A stretch of 64,000 bases of DNA from Diadophis punctatus similis (lineage: Eukaryota > Chordata > Lepidosauria > Squamata > Dipsadidae): NCBI GenBank assembly GCA_023053685.1, contig JALIGW010000005.1, positions 56,100,242 through 56,164,241 on the forward strand, given 5' to 3'. Positions 47,401 to 59,134 of the stretch are shown here, one piece after another. The notes beneath the pieces were generated by a model. The model had not been told where the DNA came from, did no database searches, and worked only from the letters and a program-made list of their open reading frames with translations. Position 1 is the stretch's first letter. Each line of letters starts with the position of its first letter. The position numbers and the translations under genes were made by a program.

Positions 47401-47915
47401 CTCGGAAAGAAAACAAGTAGAACAATCAGTACTTGGAGTAGCTGCTGATAAATGAAAACATTCTGGTTGCATTTTCAGTTTCTTAAAATCAAATTGTTTA
47501 TACAATAAATGTTTGTTGACAAAGGGATGAAATTGTTATGTGTATGCATAATTAATTTTCCAGACTTAATATGATCCAAGTATGTCAGTGTAAAAAAATC
47601 ACTGCAAATATTAATAAACAAAAAAAATACAAAAATGATAAAGCTGAATTAAAGAGTTGGCATAACTGAAATATTTCAAGTAATAGTTTATTCTGTGAAT
47701 AAACCATTCTGTGAGGTTATTCAGTCTCCTTTATTTATTTGCTAATATGTACTTGAAACAAGGTGGGAACATATTAGCTTCCCATCTTTTAAATATATAT
47801 TTGCAAGCTAAGTAACACAATCTCACACCTTTCCATGATAATGCCTTTGTATATTAGCAAAGAGGGTTTTTTGCATATTCATCATCTCTACTTTAGAAGG
47901 AACCTTGCCTAGAAT
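47401..47915 (-). other. Gene A intron 1, exon 2 proximal part
   Basis: Non-coding, matches 18132-18642. Confidence 0.4.
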
Positions 47916-49095
47916 TTAATTCAGGACCATTATGTTGTTATTATTATAGTTTGTCACATAGTCAGCCAGATGTTGAGACTGCATTTGGCATTTTTGTCTA
48001 CCTATTGACAAGTACCTGGCATAATCCTTTCCAAGTACCTGGCATAAGTAGATCTGGATGTTTGATGGTGTTACAGATATCATTGGATGGAAGCTGTTCT
48101 GAGTGAAGCTACTTTTTGCAATTAATTGATAATTTGTCAATGCCTATCATTTTCAAGTGATGCTCTAGTTGTTTTGGGATTGCACCCAAAGCGCCAATGA
48201 CTATTGGGACTACCTTTGCTTGCTTCTTTCACAATTGTTCTATTTTTATCTGTATTTAGTGATCTTCTCCAGTTCATTCTCTTCTCTTCTGCTGTCTCCA
48301 GATATTACAATGTCCAGAGTTTGTGGTCTTTCTTATTGACAATTGTTAATTCTGGGGTGTCATGTGACAGGTACCTGTCTAGTTGAATTCTAAAGTCCCA
48401 GAGCAAGTTAGCTTGTTCATTTCCTATGACTTTCTCTATTTTATGTCCCACCAGTTCTTGCTTGCAGGCAAATGATATTTCTTGCAGATCTTCCAATGTA
48501 GTATTGTTGCTACTTTGTCCTGCTTTGCTTGTAGTCAGACTAGGTGATCTTCCTGCAGCAGCTAACCAGGTGGTCTGCTGTTTTTTCAGCTTCTTTGCAG
48601 AGACAGCATTTGCTGTCAGTTGCTGTCTTCTCAGTTCTGGCTTTGTACACATTTGTTTTTCAGGCTTGCTCTTGTGCAGCCAGAATTAGTCCCCAGGTCT
48701 CTTTCTTCAACTTTCTTGCTCTTAGCCATTTGACAGGTCCTGTTATCTGTTTTCCCTGCTATCTTTTTAAGGTATTGGCCATGTAATGCTTTGTCTTCCC
48801 ATACCTCCTTTGTCTTCTTCATTTGATCTTTTTTGTAAGCCTGTTTTGTCTCTTCAGTATTCAGTATGCAGAGTAAACAGAAAAGACTAGAGTAGTATAT
48901 TCTACCTATCAAGGATAATGGGTGGGTGTGAAATGTTGCAAGTGCATCAACACTGTACTTGCAACAAAAGAAGAAAAAAGAGCATTGGAAAAATATATGA
49001 AGGACAGCAATGAAAATGCACTGAAGCCAGTATACCAGGAAGGCTTACTGACTAGTGGAAAGACCAAACTGGCCCTACAAGAAAGATAAAATGAA
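47916..49095 (-). mobile_element. R4/Dong-like LINE fragment with inverted 5' end
   Basis: Same insertion as 18643-19805. The minus strand shows EVWEDKALHGQYLKKI and LLWDFRIQLDRYLSH followed by TPELTIVNKKDHKLWTL; plus-strand coding EEEKRALEKYMKDSNENALK-like sequence occupies the 5' end near 48960-49085. A 20-base local duplication (gtacctggcataa, about 48011-48049) is specific to this copy. Confidence 0.65.
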
Positions 49096-49545
49096 GAACA
49101 GAATTCAAACAGACAAACACCTGTCACATAACACCCCACACTTAACAGGCCTTTTTGAAACTCATTGTGACATTCAGATCCAAATATTTTTGCTAGCATA
49201 TAGCACATGACTGAGTGTACTATTGAAGACACAGGATTGTATATAATATTTTAGTGTATATAACACATCTGGGAGAAACCCGAATCTGAAGTCCCAGGGG
49301 TTTCTCCACCCAGTTGAAAATTTAAGCCCTTGTCCCCATATCCCCAAGTCCATCACGTTGACCAATCTTCATCTGCCAACTTGGCAGCAACTCCCATCTC
49401 CTTCCATGCAGGTGCAGAAGTGCAAAGACAAAGGATGACCTTGACCATCTAGAAGGAATTTGTTATGGCTACATGCAGACATCCCTCATGCAACTACCCC
49501 TCCCAAATTCCCACAGCTAAGAATACATGTTAAAATAGCATAAAG
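49096..49545. other. Unassigned repeat-like sequence in intron 1
   Basis: Matches 19806-20255; not classified. Confidence 0.3.
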
Positions 49546-50425
49546 TGTGGCAGGCCAAAGATCCCAACTAAAATGCCTTCGGCCTGACAATGAGGACCCT
49601 AACTCGCTCCATATGCTTTGAACAAGTGGATGGGACACTGATAGGTGGAGCCCTAGCCATATTAGTCACCAAACTCGTTAGGCTGGAAATGGAACGTCAC
49701 CAAGAGCTCTGTTCTGACCCAGCTGCCGGATCAAGGAGCACAGCACAAACAGCGTCCAAAGAAACCTTGTTTAATATTCACAAACTACTAATTAATTGTC
49801 TTAGTAGTCATTTGTAAAGTCAATGAAATAATAAAGCAGTCTTTTCGGAGTAACAGCTGTTAATTAACCTTAACAGCCGGCAATAGTCCAAGCAACAAGA
49901 GTCAAAGGTCCAATGAAGAGGTTGTCTGATAACATGACACTATCTTACTATTGATGGCAGAATGCCCAGGAGCAATTGCAGGAAACTGGACATCTTCCAA
50001 ACATGAGCAGGAACAGCCGAACAGGAACTTTGAAGTCAAAAGACACAACGGAATGAACAGAGTTGTTTCCTGCAAATTGGTCAGTCCTTTTCCTCACTTA
50101 ACTAGGCTACAAGAGTGCCAATTAACCCTAAGCCTTACTCCCGAGTAGACCTTCTCCTCAGGAGCCACTCCTGCCTTTTGGCAGCTCTGCGCACATGCTC
50201 ATTGAGGACAGGCTCCTCTTCTTCGTCTTCGTCTTCTGCCCTCATGGCAGCATCTGGAGGTCTGAAGGCCCTGGCTGAATCTCTGCCTCTGGCACCAAGT
50301 CTTCTCCAGCCTCCTCACTGTCAGACTGTGGTAGTAGCTGCACAGACAGATGGTGAATCACCATACCAGCCTCCTCGCTGTCTGAATCAGCAACCAGCTG
50401 CACAGGCCACTGGCGGGCCACAACA
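49546..50425 (-). mobile_element. LTR, minus strand
   Basis: Counterpart of 20256-21130, starting TGTTGTGGCCCGCCAG and ending GGCCTGCCACA on the minus strand. The acidic frame at its start is disrupted here. Confidence 0.5.
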
Positions 50426-50513
50426 AGCTCATCCGATTCATAGTAGCCCCTAAGATGACAGAATCGGTCATATTGGGCCTCACTTGGCTAGACAAGTGGG
50501 GACCTACCATTAC
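50426..50513 (+). pseudogene. Gypsy protease-end fragment at a deletion junction
   Basis: Encodes ILGLTWLDKWGPTI as at 21170, then breaks at ccattacat/tcttccc. Unit X continues here for 6.75 kb (21213 to 27967) that unit Y lacks. A cat triplet is shared by both edges. Confidence 0.75.
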
Positions 50514-51110
50514 ATTCTTCCCAATCCCTTCCCGTCCTACTCCCAGATCCTTCTTTCCCCCTTCTCCCCTCACTTCCTTTTGCTTGAAGCTCCTTTCAGG
50601 GTGGGAGGGAAAACCAAATAAAAACGGGAAGGAGGCAAGGACAGAAAATGGTGCATGGCTGCAAACAGGAGGAGGGCATTTTTCAGCTGCTTTCTGGGAC
50701 AGAAAAGTTGAGGGGACCCAAGGAAGCAGCAACCAGCCGGGACTAAGATGACTCCTGGTCCCACCCCCCACCATCCCATGGCACCTTCTTTTTCTCTCCC
50801 TGCCCCCGCTCTTCTCTCTCCTGTGAAGAAGGGGACTAACCTTAAAAAACTAGCTCTACTGCTGAGCAGAGAAAGCAGTAGCTGGAAAGGATGTTGCTAC
50901 GGAGTTAAAACAACAACAAAATTGCCCTTCCCTGTTCCTACCCTCACTCTTTTTCTCCCCACCAGTTTCTTTTAGCTTTGGCTCTGGTGCCAAAAGAAAG
51001 AATTTTCTTTTGTTTGTGAAGTCCCCCTCCTTTTATTTTCGCCCAGCTGGAGAAAGATGGGAGAGGGCAGCTGCTACCCCTATCAGTCCCAGCACAGCGT
51101 CTGCACTCAC

Positions 51111-51242
<132 letters not shown>

Positions 51243-51425
51243 GGTCTGGGACAAACTGATCCGGCGAGCACCAGAGCAGCAGCGCTGGGAGAAGGAAGAA
51301 AGCAGTGCGTCCACAGGACCCGAGATAGATGCGGGCAGCAGTCACCCAAACACCCCAAAGCCCCGTGGAAGCCAAGCGCTCTCTCTCTCTCTCTTTCATT
51401 CTCTTTCTTTCTTTCTCTTTCCCCC

Positions 51426-51528
<103 letters not shown>

Positions 51529-52531
51529 GTCGTGTACATGAGACTGCAGGATACTTTGTCTGGGAGGGTCAATTTAGGTCTGATATGCCTAGTGAGGCAA
51601 TGGAGAGAGGTGGAAGCCACTTGCTCCCTTTCCTCTCTTGCTGTGCTGGCCATGCGAGATGGCAATGAATGGAGAGGGGTGGCGGCCCAGGAAACTTTGT
51701 AGCCATGTGGCTATAAAGCTTGCCGAGCTGCCTCCCCCCTCCCCACCGTGGTTGCAAAGGCAGCGGCTGCCGGAGGTGCTGGTCGGGGGGGTAGGCTAGC
51801 GTGAATGCTTGCTTACCTGTGTGTAGGCAGGTCTCAGGAGGCAATTCAATGCATGTGGCAAAGGCGAAACAGGGCGAGTGTCTCAGTGGGGGACAGGTTC
51901 GGGGGCGTGGCCTGTTATAGGTCACTACCAGTTTGGGGAACCATACAAATTTCCGCTAATGGTTCTATAGAACCGGACTGAACCGGCAGCAACCCACCTC
52001 TGAAGGAAACCCCAATTCAAGAGCCAGCAGGAAGAGGTCGTCCATGCCATCATTCCTCCCCCCCAAATTGCAGTGCAGGTCACTAGCAGGAGTCAAGCCA
52101 GATGCGGGGCCAAGCCTTAGAAGAGAAGTGACAGCTGAGCTAAAGGCGCTTTTGACCAATCAGTGGCTTGCTAAAAATTGGGAGACATTAACCATGAGGG
52201 AAAGACTAGCAAGGAAAGGATCAAAACTCTACATTCCCAACAGCTTGAAACTGCAAGTCCTACAATGCAGCCACGACTCATGGCTGGCTGGTCACTTTGG
52301 ATTTCTAAAAACTCTACACCTGGCACGGAGGCAATTCTGGTGGCCAAAGATGAAGGCAGATGTGGAAGACTATGTAAAAAGTTGCACTACTTGTGCCACT
52401 ATGAAGATGAAACCCGGGAAGCCCCCGGGGCTGCTCCAACAAGCAGCCGAGCCCAGCTGGCCATGAGAAGAGATTGCCATGGATTTTATAGTTGAACTCT
52501 CCGAGAGTGGGGGAAACACTGTGATCTAGAT

Positions 52532-52653
52532 CAGGGGTCCCCAAACTTGGCAACTTTAAGACTTGTGGACTTCAACTCCCAGATTTCTCTGGCTGGGGAA
52601 TTCTGGGAGTTGAAGTCCAATAGTCTTAAAGTTGCCAAGTTTGGAGACCTCTG
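52532..52653. mobile_element. Palindromic hAT MITE (122 bases)
   Basis: Same insertion as 29756-29877, ATCTAGAT duplication on both sides. Confidence 0.95.
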
Positions 52654-52858
52654 ATCTAGATTGTGATTGATCTGTTCTGTAAGCAAGCTCACTTTACCAC
52701 TTGCTCAGGACTGCCCTCATCCAAAAAGCTGGCCAAGGTGTTCATCAAACAGATCTACCAGCTACACTGAGGGCCATGATGAGTGATTTTGGACAGGGAA
52801 GTCCAATTCAACATAAAGTTTTGGAGAGAGTTCCTGAGGTCTGTCGGATCGTCTAAAG

Positions 52859-52993
52859 CAGGGGTCTCCAACCTTGGCAACTTTAAGACTTGTGGACTTC
52901 AACTCCCAGAGTTCCTCAGCCAGATTTGCTGGCTGAGGAATTCTGGGAGTTGAAGTCCACAAGTCTTAAAGTTGCCAAGGTTGGAGACCCCTG
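52859..52993. mobile_element. Palindromic hAT MITE (135 bases)
   Basis: Same insertion as 30083-30217, GTCTAAAG duplication on both sides. Confidence 0.96.
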
Positions 52994-53460
52994 GTCTAAA
53001 GGACTTCGCTCAGCTTTTCATCCGAGTACAAATGGAGCCGCGGAACATAAGAACGCCATGGTGGAACAATACATCAGATGTTATACGGATTACCAGCAGG
53101 AGAACTGGGCGGACCAGCTACCTTTTGCGGATGTGGCTTACAACAATGCACTGAACAGCAGCACTGGACTAACCCCTTCCCAGATCACTAGCGGCATGGA
53201 GTTTGTCCCTATGCTGGAACTGCCAAGAGAAAAACCCTCTTCCATGACTCTAGCTTAATGGATGGAGTCATTAAAGGAGGGTTGGGAAAACTTAAACAAG
53301 GTGCTAGCTGATGCCGCCAAAGCGTATAAAAAGCAAGCCAATAAACACCGATCCTTCCAGCCACCCTGGGGGTGGTGGTTAACATGCCACATGCTGACTG
53401 AATTAACCCCCTGCCTTCCTCTCGTTCCAAGATACGATTTTCAACTGAGGAGGAATGGCC

Positions 53461-53819
53461 TGTCAGCCCTGGAAGCCATCTTTTTCGTTGGAGCTTCAGA
53501 GCTGCCACATTTAGTGCCTGGGAAAATGGGAGGGGGGATTACAAAGAGTGGTGGAGGATTAGCCATAACAACATTCCTTTCTCTGGGAATCAAGGGCATT
53601 CGGCCTGCACCTGGATGGGAGTTACTAGGGGATATCTCCAGTTGAGACGTGAATTGATTGGACCATGTGTTGATTTTCTTTTGGGTGGGGAAAACCCGGA
53701 ACTCTCAAATTCAGGTTTTCCCAGATGTGCTAATATGACATCTCTAATAAAATGGAACTTTGAGGAAATTCAAGCCTTGAAGTCTTCTTGCGTTGGGGGT
53801 GTTACTTGGAACCCTGACA
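53461..53819 (+). mobile_element. 3' LTR of the Ty3/Gypsy element (unit Y)
   Basis: 359 bases from TGTCAGCCCTGGAAGCC to TTGGAACCCTGACA; shorter than the 387-base copy at 30687 because of small deletions. Preceded by a purine-rich tract. Confidence 0.8.
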
Positions 53820-54239
53820 ACATAATTATTAGAGTTTGATGCCATCATATTTTGCTGAGTAGTCACTGATTTTATCTTATTCTTATTCTGACAGTGCATA
53901 TTAAATTAAGTTTTGTTAGAAACCAATGAATGAAATACATATTCTTGATTAACAAAAAACTTTATTCCATGGACAAAAGGACCATGGAATGGACCAATAA
54001 ATAAAAAAAGAAAATCTCAATTATGAAAAAAGAAAAAAATAATGATTTTAAACAATCTCATCACCTAAACTGTTAAAGAACATTACAAAAATAATACTTA
54101 TGTTCCTCACCTGTTGGAAGCATATTGTTGAATCTTTCTTCATTGTAGTACTTACAATCATTAAAATAATTGTAAGAAAGCAAATTGAGACCACGAACCT
54201 ATAATTTCCTTGAAAGTTAGTAACATTTTTCCTACTTAC
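53820..54239 (-). other. Gene A intron 1 next to the exon 1 donor
   Basis: AT-rich, non-coding, matches 2421-2819; the empty site of the Tc1/mariner-like element is at about 53858. Confidence 0.5.
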
Positions 54240-55812
54240 CACCAATATCCAAATCCACCTTGAAATGAATATTATGGGTATGAATTATTCCCAACACCCA
54301 TTCTTGGACTCTATTGCCAAAGTCTTCAGCATCACCAAAGTAAAATGATGTTTGAATGTACCCACTGGCATGGACTCGAACACCAACAGCTCCATTTTGG
54401 TGGAAAATAAAATCCCAGACATAGTCATAGTTGCCAACTGTAGATATAGTCCGAAACACCAGATTTGAATCTGCCAACCCTCCATAAAAAGGAGACTGGA
54501 TGCTTTCATAATGTCGTCGTATGGGTAACTCAGCATTCTGCTCAAAGATACAGATAGCCTTTTTACGGCTAACAGGCAATGAACTATCGTAAAAAAAGTG
54601 CCAGTCTAAATAACTGGATAAATAAGGACAATCTACTCCCTGTGTGAGTGGAAAGATATGGGATCCAAGTCCAAAGCTGGAATCCATGTATCTGATCAAC
54701 ATGGATTTAGGACTGTTGGAGCCATAAATAGCACTTGCTTCTTGCAGACTTAACTCATAGATTATTCTTTCTCCATTAAACCTGACATCGAAGATACGTG
54801 GACCCCTGCTTGCATCAATTCCAAATACAAAACTCCAGCTCAGAAAAGTGACATGATTATTGTGAATCCTATAGCGTGGTCCACGAGGTTCATACTGCAA
54901 AGGGCCTGGATCTTTTGGTGGCACCCTCTGCTTCAGTGAAGAGTAGCCCCCATCAAGAGGGGCTTCTTTAACCTTGTCTACTCTAACCTTTCCCATATTG
55001 AATTGTCTCTCAAGGTCCTCCATATCTTCAAAGTATTGTCCATTATAGAATACTTTTATTAGCTTCCACTCAGAAACATCCAAGCTACTATAATCCACTT
55101 GGACCTCAAAACCAGCAGGATGCAAATGGTATCCAATCACATTCTGGAAATGACTAACCCACATTTTGCGATCTCCTGATTTTAGCCCTGGTGGCATTTG
55201 ATTGCTATACTGAAGATTGCTTCCATTGTAATTTAGAACTTTTTGCATGAAATTTGGAGCCTTCAGGTATTCATTTCTCTTTAAGAAATCACGGATTTCA
55301 CGAAACTCATTTGACAAAACCATCCTTTGAGAATAAGGCAATTTCCTTCCATATTTTTCTTCTGTGATATCTTGATGATATGTTGGTTCTGGAAGTGGAC
55401 CCACCAGATATTCTGTCACATTGGGCTCCACCTGATTTCCAAAATGGACCACAGCCAGGGCTTCTCGTGGTGGCTGAGATCCTTGATGATCCAGGAATTG
55501 CAATACTTGTGCTTTGGGAGGGAGCTGCAAGGTAATCGAATAAATGCAATTATCTGATGGCTTGGCTTGAGGTGTCTCTACCAGTGGCACTCCCAGGTTC
55601 GACTGTAAATACCTCTTTACTTGCATTATCTCTTCTGGGGTTAAATCTTGAAATACTTGACTGCCAGCATCCTGACCTTCCTCTTGTTCCTTTTTGTGGG
55701 AAGTATTCTCACATTCTGTGGGTTTTTCTCCTCTATTTCGGAAACTCAAAACTAAGATAATAATGATGGTGATGCCTATTGCTAGGAGAGAATAAATCAC
55801 TTTCAACTTCAT
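54240..55812 (-). CDS. AOC3-like: Copper amine oxidase (AOC2/AOC3-like) gene A, exon 1
   Basis: Encodes residues 1-524 of the 757-residue enzyme. Hydrophobic anchor at residues 5-24 after a short cytoplasmic tip. Then an acidic/polar stalk (30-50), domains N2/N3, and the catalytic domain from about 300. Motifs: RYMDSSFGLG with Asp377, TVGNYDY with TPQ Tyr462, and HTHNIHFKVDLD with His511 and His513. The residue before the motif is Gly460, the same as reported for human AOC2 and unlike Leu469 of AOC3. GYIQTSFYFG differs from GYIISDFYFG in B and C. Donor GATATTGGTG/gtaagt. Start chosen because all three copies share it with A at -3. Confidence 0.96.
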
Positions 55813-56757
55813 TTTCCCAAACCTATGGACAAAAATATAGAGAATATGGTTTGTTAAATTTCAAATTTTTATATTTTTAATCCTGGACACAAATATTAAG
55901 GACACTTGTTAAGCATGTAAGTTTCAAAAGTATAAATTCCTTGCATTTACAAAACACTCTAGAAATTGTGCAAAGATAGCAATCTTATATATTCACAAAT
56001 TCAATAATCTTACCATCCAGTCAGGATCCTAATTTTTTTTTCATTAGTTAAAACCAGGAAGTGAGAAGAAAGCAATGGCTGCACACTTCTAAACTGGCTA
56101 AAAGTTGACCTCAAAGCAAGTGGAATTTTGCGTTTTTTAGTAGTAGTTTGCAATCACTTGCTATGCATTCCGTAATCTGTTGGTTATATCAGGAAATTAA
56201 ATGTAGACTGAAAGGGGGGGGTAAATATTATGCAGATATTCTTAAAATTATAATGTCTTTTGAAAACATACCATCCAGGAAGTTTCTTAAAGACGACTAG
56301 AAGAGCACTCAGATTCAACAGATTTTTGTCCTGTAATCAATAATATCTTGTCACCCAAATCAATTATTATCTCTCTCTTGAGCAAATTTCTTGAATTTCT
56401 CATCTTTATAAAAATAAGACTTAAATAATATAGCAAGAGGGAGAAAGCTCAGACTTATTATTTTCCTATATTTATCCCAAACATTTAGTAGGTTACGTAG
56501 GACTGCATGATATCTTAAAGTTTGTTTATTTCTATGTGTTTCATTCCAGTTATATATGTATAGTTTGGGGAAAAACATAAGAGACAATCCATTATGAAAT
56601 CCATGTTAAACCACTATCATGACCATACAGTCTCAAATTTGGAGACACAAAGCCATCTCATTCTCTTCAGCCCTATTATTTTCAGGCAACTAGTATTCCT
56701 ATATACAAAGCATCAGCAATATTAAAGATTTCCTAGGCTGAGTAATTTTTCTGAAGA
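55813..56757 (-). other. Upstream flank of gene A
   Basis: Non-coding, matches the flanks of B and C and carries the same putative acceptor tttttgtccatag just upstream of the ATG. No promoter recognised. Confidence 0.4.
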
Positions 56758-58505
56758 TTTATTTATTTATTTATTTATTATTGGTTCTTCTATGCCACCC
56801 TACTCCCGGAGGGACTCAGGGCGGCGTACAACAATTGTGTAAGAACATTAATAATAAACAGTGATTTACAACAACAGTTAAAAGATATAAAAAGTTAAAA
56901 AATGTTCACAATCAGCCATACCAAGGGGGGAGTTCAGATGGATTTAATCTTTCCCCCCTGCCTGCAGGAAGAGCCATGTCTTAACGGCTTTCTGGAAGGC
57001 CAGCAGGGTGGGGATGGTTCGAGTCTCTGGGGGAAGTTGGTTCCAGAGCGCGGGGCCCCCCACAGAGAAGGCTCTCCCCCTAGGGCCTGCCAACCAGCAT
57101 TGTTTGGCTGACGGGACCTGGAGGAGGCCAACTCTGTGGGCCCTAACCGGTCGAAGGGAAGTATGAGGCAGAATGCGGTCCCGGAGATAGCCTGGTCCTA
57201 AGCCATGAAGGGCTTTAAAGATGATGATCAACACCTTGAATTGTACCCGGAGTCCAATGGGCAACCAATGCAGCTGGCGGAGTATAGGTGTAACATGGGT
57301 GTACCTTGGCACACCCACCACAAAAGCGCAGCCGCATTTTGTACCAACTGAAGTCTCCGAATACTCTTCAAGGGTAGCCCCATGTAGAGCGCATTGCAGT
57401 AGTCCAATCGAGAGGTGACAAGGGCATGAGTGACCATGAGTAGAGCCTCCTTCTCCAAGTATGGCTGCAATTGGTGCACCAGGCGAACCTGTGCATAGGC
57501 CCCCCTAGCCACAGCTGTAAGGTGTTGCTCTAATTTTAGCTGTGGATCTAGGAGGACCCCCAAATTGCGGACCTGTTCCGAGGGAGTCAATTTCACTCCC
57601 TCCAGAACCAAGGAGGGACCGTTGTCTTGGTCCTTAGGAGGCAGTATCCAAAGCCACTCAGTCTTGTCGGGGTTGAGTCTGAGTCTGTTTCTCCCCATCC
57701 AGGTCCTAACGTCATCCAGGCATCGGCACATTACATCAGCTGCCTCACTGAATTGAGACGGGGTGGTGATGTACAGCTGGGTGTCGTCAGCGTACTGATG
57801 GAAACTCACCCCATGTCTCCGGATGATCTCCCCCAGCGGTTTCATGTAGATGTTGAACAAGATGGGTGAGAGAACCGAACCCTGAGGCACCCCGCATAAC
57901 AGGGGCCTAGGGGACGATCTCTGCCCACCTGTTAACACTGACTGCGTCCTATCGGTGAGATAAGAGGAGAACCACCACAAAACGGTGCCTCCCACTCCCA
58001 ACTCACCGATACGACGCAAAAGGATACCATCGTCGATGGTATCGAAAGCCGCTGAGAGGTCAAGTAGCACCAGGATGGAGGAATTTCCCCCATCCCGGGC
58101 TCGCCAGAGATCATCCATCAGGGCGACCAAGGCAGTTTCTGTACTGAAGCCGCGCCTGAAACCCGACTGATAGGAGTCTAGATGATCCGTTTCCTCCAAT
58201 AGTCGCAGAAGCTGAGTACCCACCACCTTCTCAACAACTTTCCCTAAAAAAGGTAAGTTGGAGACCGGACGAAAGTTCTTCAAGTCCGCTGGGTCCAGGG
58301 AAGGCTTCTTCAGGAGGGGTCTAACCACCGCAACTTTTAACGGCTGCGGTATAGATCCCTCCATCAGAGAAGCGATGACCACCGCCTGGATCCAGCCGCG
58401 TGCCACCTCTCTGCTGGAGGAAACCAACCAGGAGGGGCATGGGTCCAATAAACAGGTGAAGGCACCCATCGCACCCACGGCTCTGTCCACGTCTTCCGGA
58501 GAAAA
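56758..58505 (-). mobile_element. 5'-truncated CR1/L2-like LINE, minus strand
   Basis: Same family as 72-2411. The (ATTT)n at 56758-56780 is the 3' tail; the 5' end is at about 58503. Empty sites at 5331 and 34511 read gaagatatgtaatg; here a short aagat-type duplication flanks the insert. Unique to unit Z. Confidence 0.9.
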
Positions 58506-58530
58506 AGATGTGTAATGTGTAACATCACTG
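56944..58530 (-). pseudogene. Reverse transcriptase of the CR1/L2-like LINE, one frameshift
   Basis: RT motifs in order: NFRPVSNLPFLGKVVEKVVG, STETALVALMDDLWRARDGG, LDLSAAFDTIDD with catalytic Asp, GVPQGSVLSPILFNIYM, YADDTQLY with the Asp pair, NRLRLNPDKTEWLW and NLGVLLDPQLKLEQHL. The frame is open from about 58530 to 57330, then shifts once near 57325; the C-terminal VGVPRYTHVTPILRQLHWLP to LPPETRTIPTLLAFQKAV continues in the other frame to 56944. Truncated at the 5' end, so without endonuclease. Confidence 0.88.
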
Positions 58531-58619
58531 CTCAAATAGCTGCTGAGCTGATTCCCAGTAGGCTTCTGGGTGCAATTCAAGATGTGGATGATCACCTACA
58601 AATGTCTCATGGCATAGGG

Positions 58620-59134
58620 CAGTGATGGCGAACCTATGGCACACGTGCCACAGGTGGCACGCGGAGCCATATCAGAGGGCACGCAAGGCGTTGCCCTGTC
58701 AGCTCCACGGGCAAACTGGAAGTTTGGAAAAACGCACTTCCGGTTTGCCATTGTGCTGTTTTTCTCACTCCGGAGGGTTCAGGGAAGCTTCCTGAAGCCC
58801 CGGAATGCAAAAAACAATGAAACGGGCAAACCGGAAGTTCGGAAAATGCACTTCCGGTTTGCCATTGGGTTGTTTTTAGCACTCCGGAGGGTTCAGGGAA
58901 GCTTCCTGAAGCCACAGAGTGCAAAAAACACCCCAACGGACAAACCGGAAGTGCGTTTTCCGAACTTCCGGTTTGCCTGTTTCATCGTTTTTTACCGTCC
59001 CAGGTTTCAGTAAGGCCTTTGCGCGGGGGTGGGTGGGTGTGCACATGCGCAGGGGGCAGCATGGGGGGGGTTGTGCGCATGCGTGGGGGGAGGGAATGGG
59101 TGGCACGTGAACCAAAAAAGGTTCGCCATCACGG
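58620..59134. mobile_element. hAT non-autonomous element
   Basis: Ends CAGTGATGGCGAACCTATGG and, reversed, CCGTGATGGCGAACCTTTTT; perfect GCATAGGG duplication (58612-58619 and 59135-59142). Empty sites at 5435 and 34620 have it once. The interior has several alternating copies of an aaaccggaagt / acttccggttt module and CpG-rich gcgcatgcg runs. Confidence 0.95.

Larger units (their letters stand above)
52003..53460 (+). pseudogene. Ty3/Gypsy integrase region, decayed (unit Y)
   Basis: Counterpart of 29232-30686 and better preserved at the N terminus: LTNQWLAKNWETLTMRERLA, KLYIPNSLKLQVLQCSHDSW, LAGHFGFLKTLHLARRQFWW and CTTCATMKMKPG form the His-His-Cys-Cys zinc-binding domain of integrase. The core is split by MITEs at 52532-52653 and 52859-52993; SAFHPSTNGAAEHKNAM follows. 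The frame is not restorable as one reading. Confidence 0.82.
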
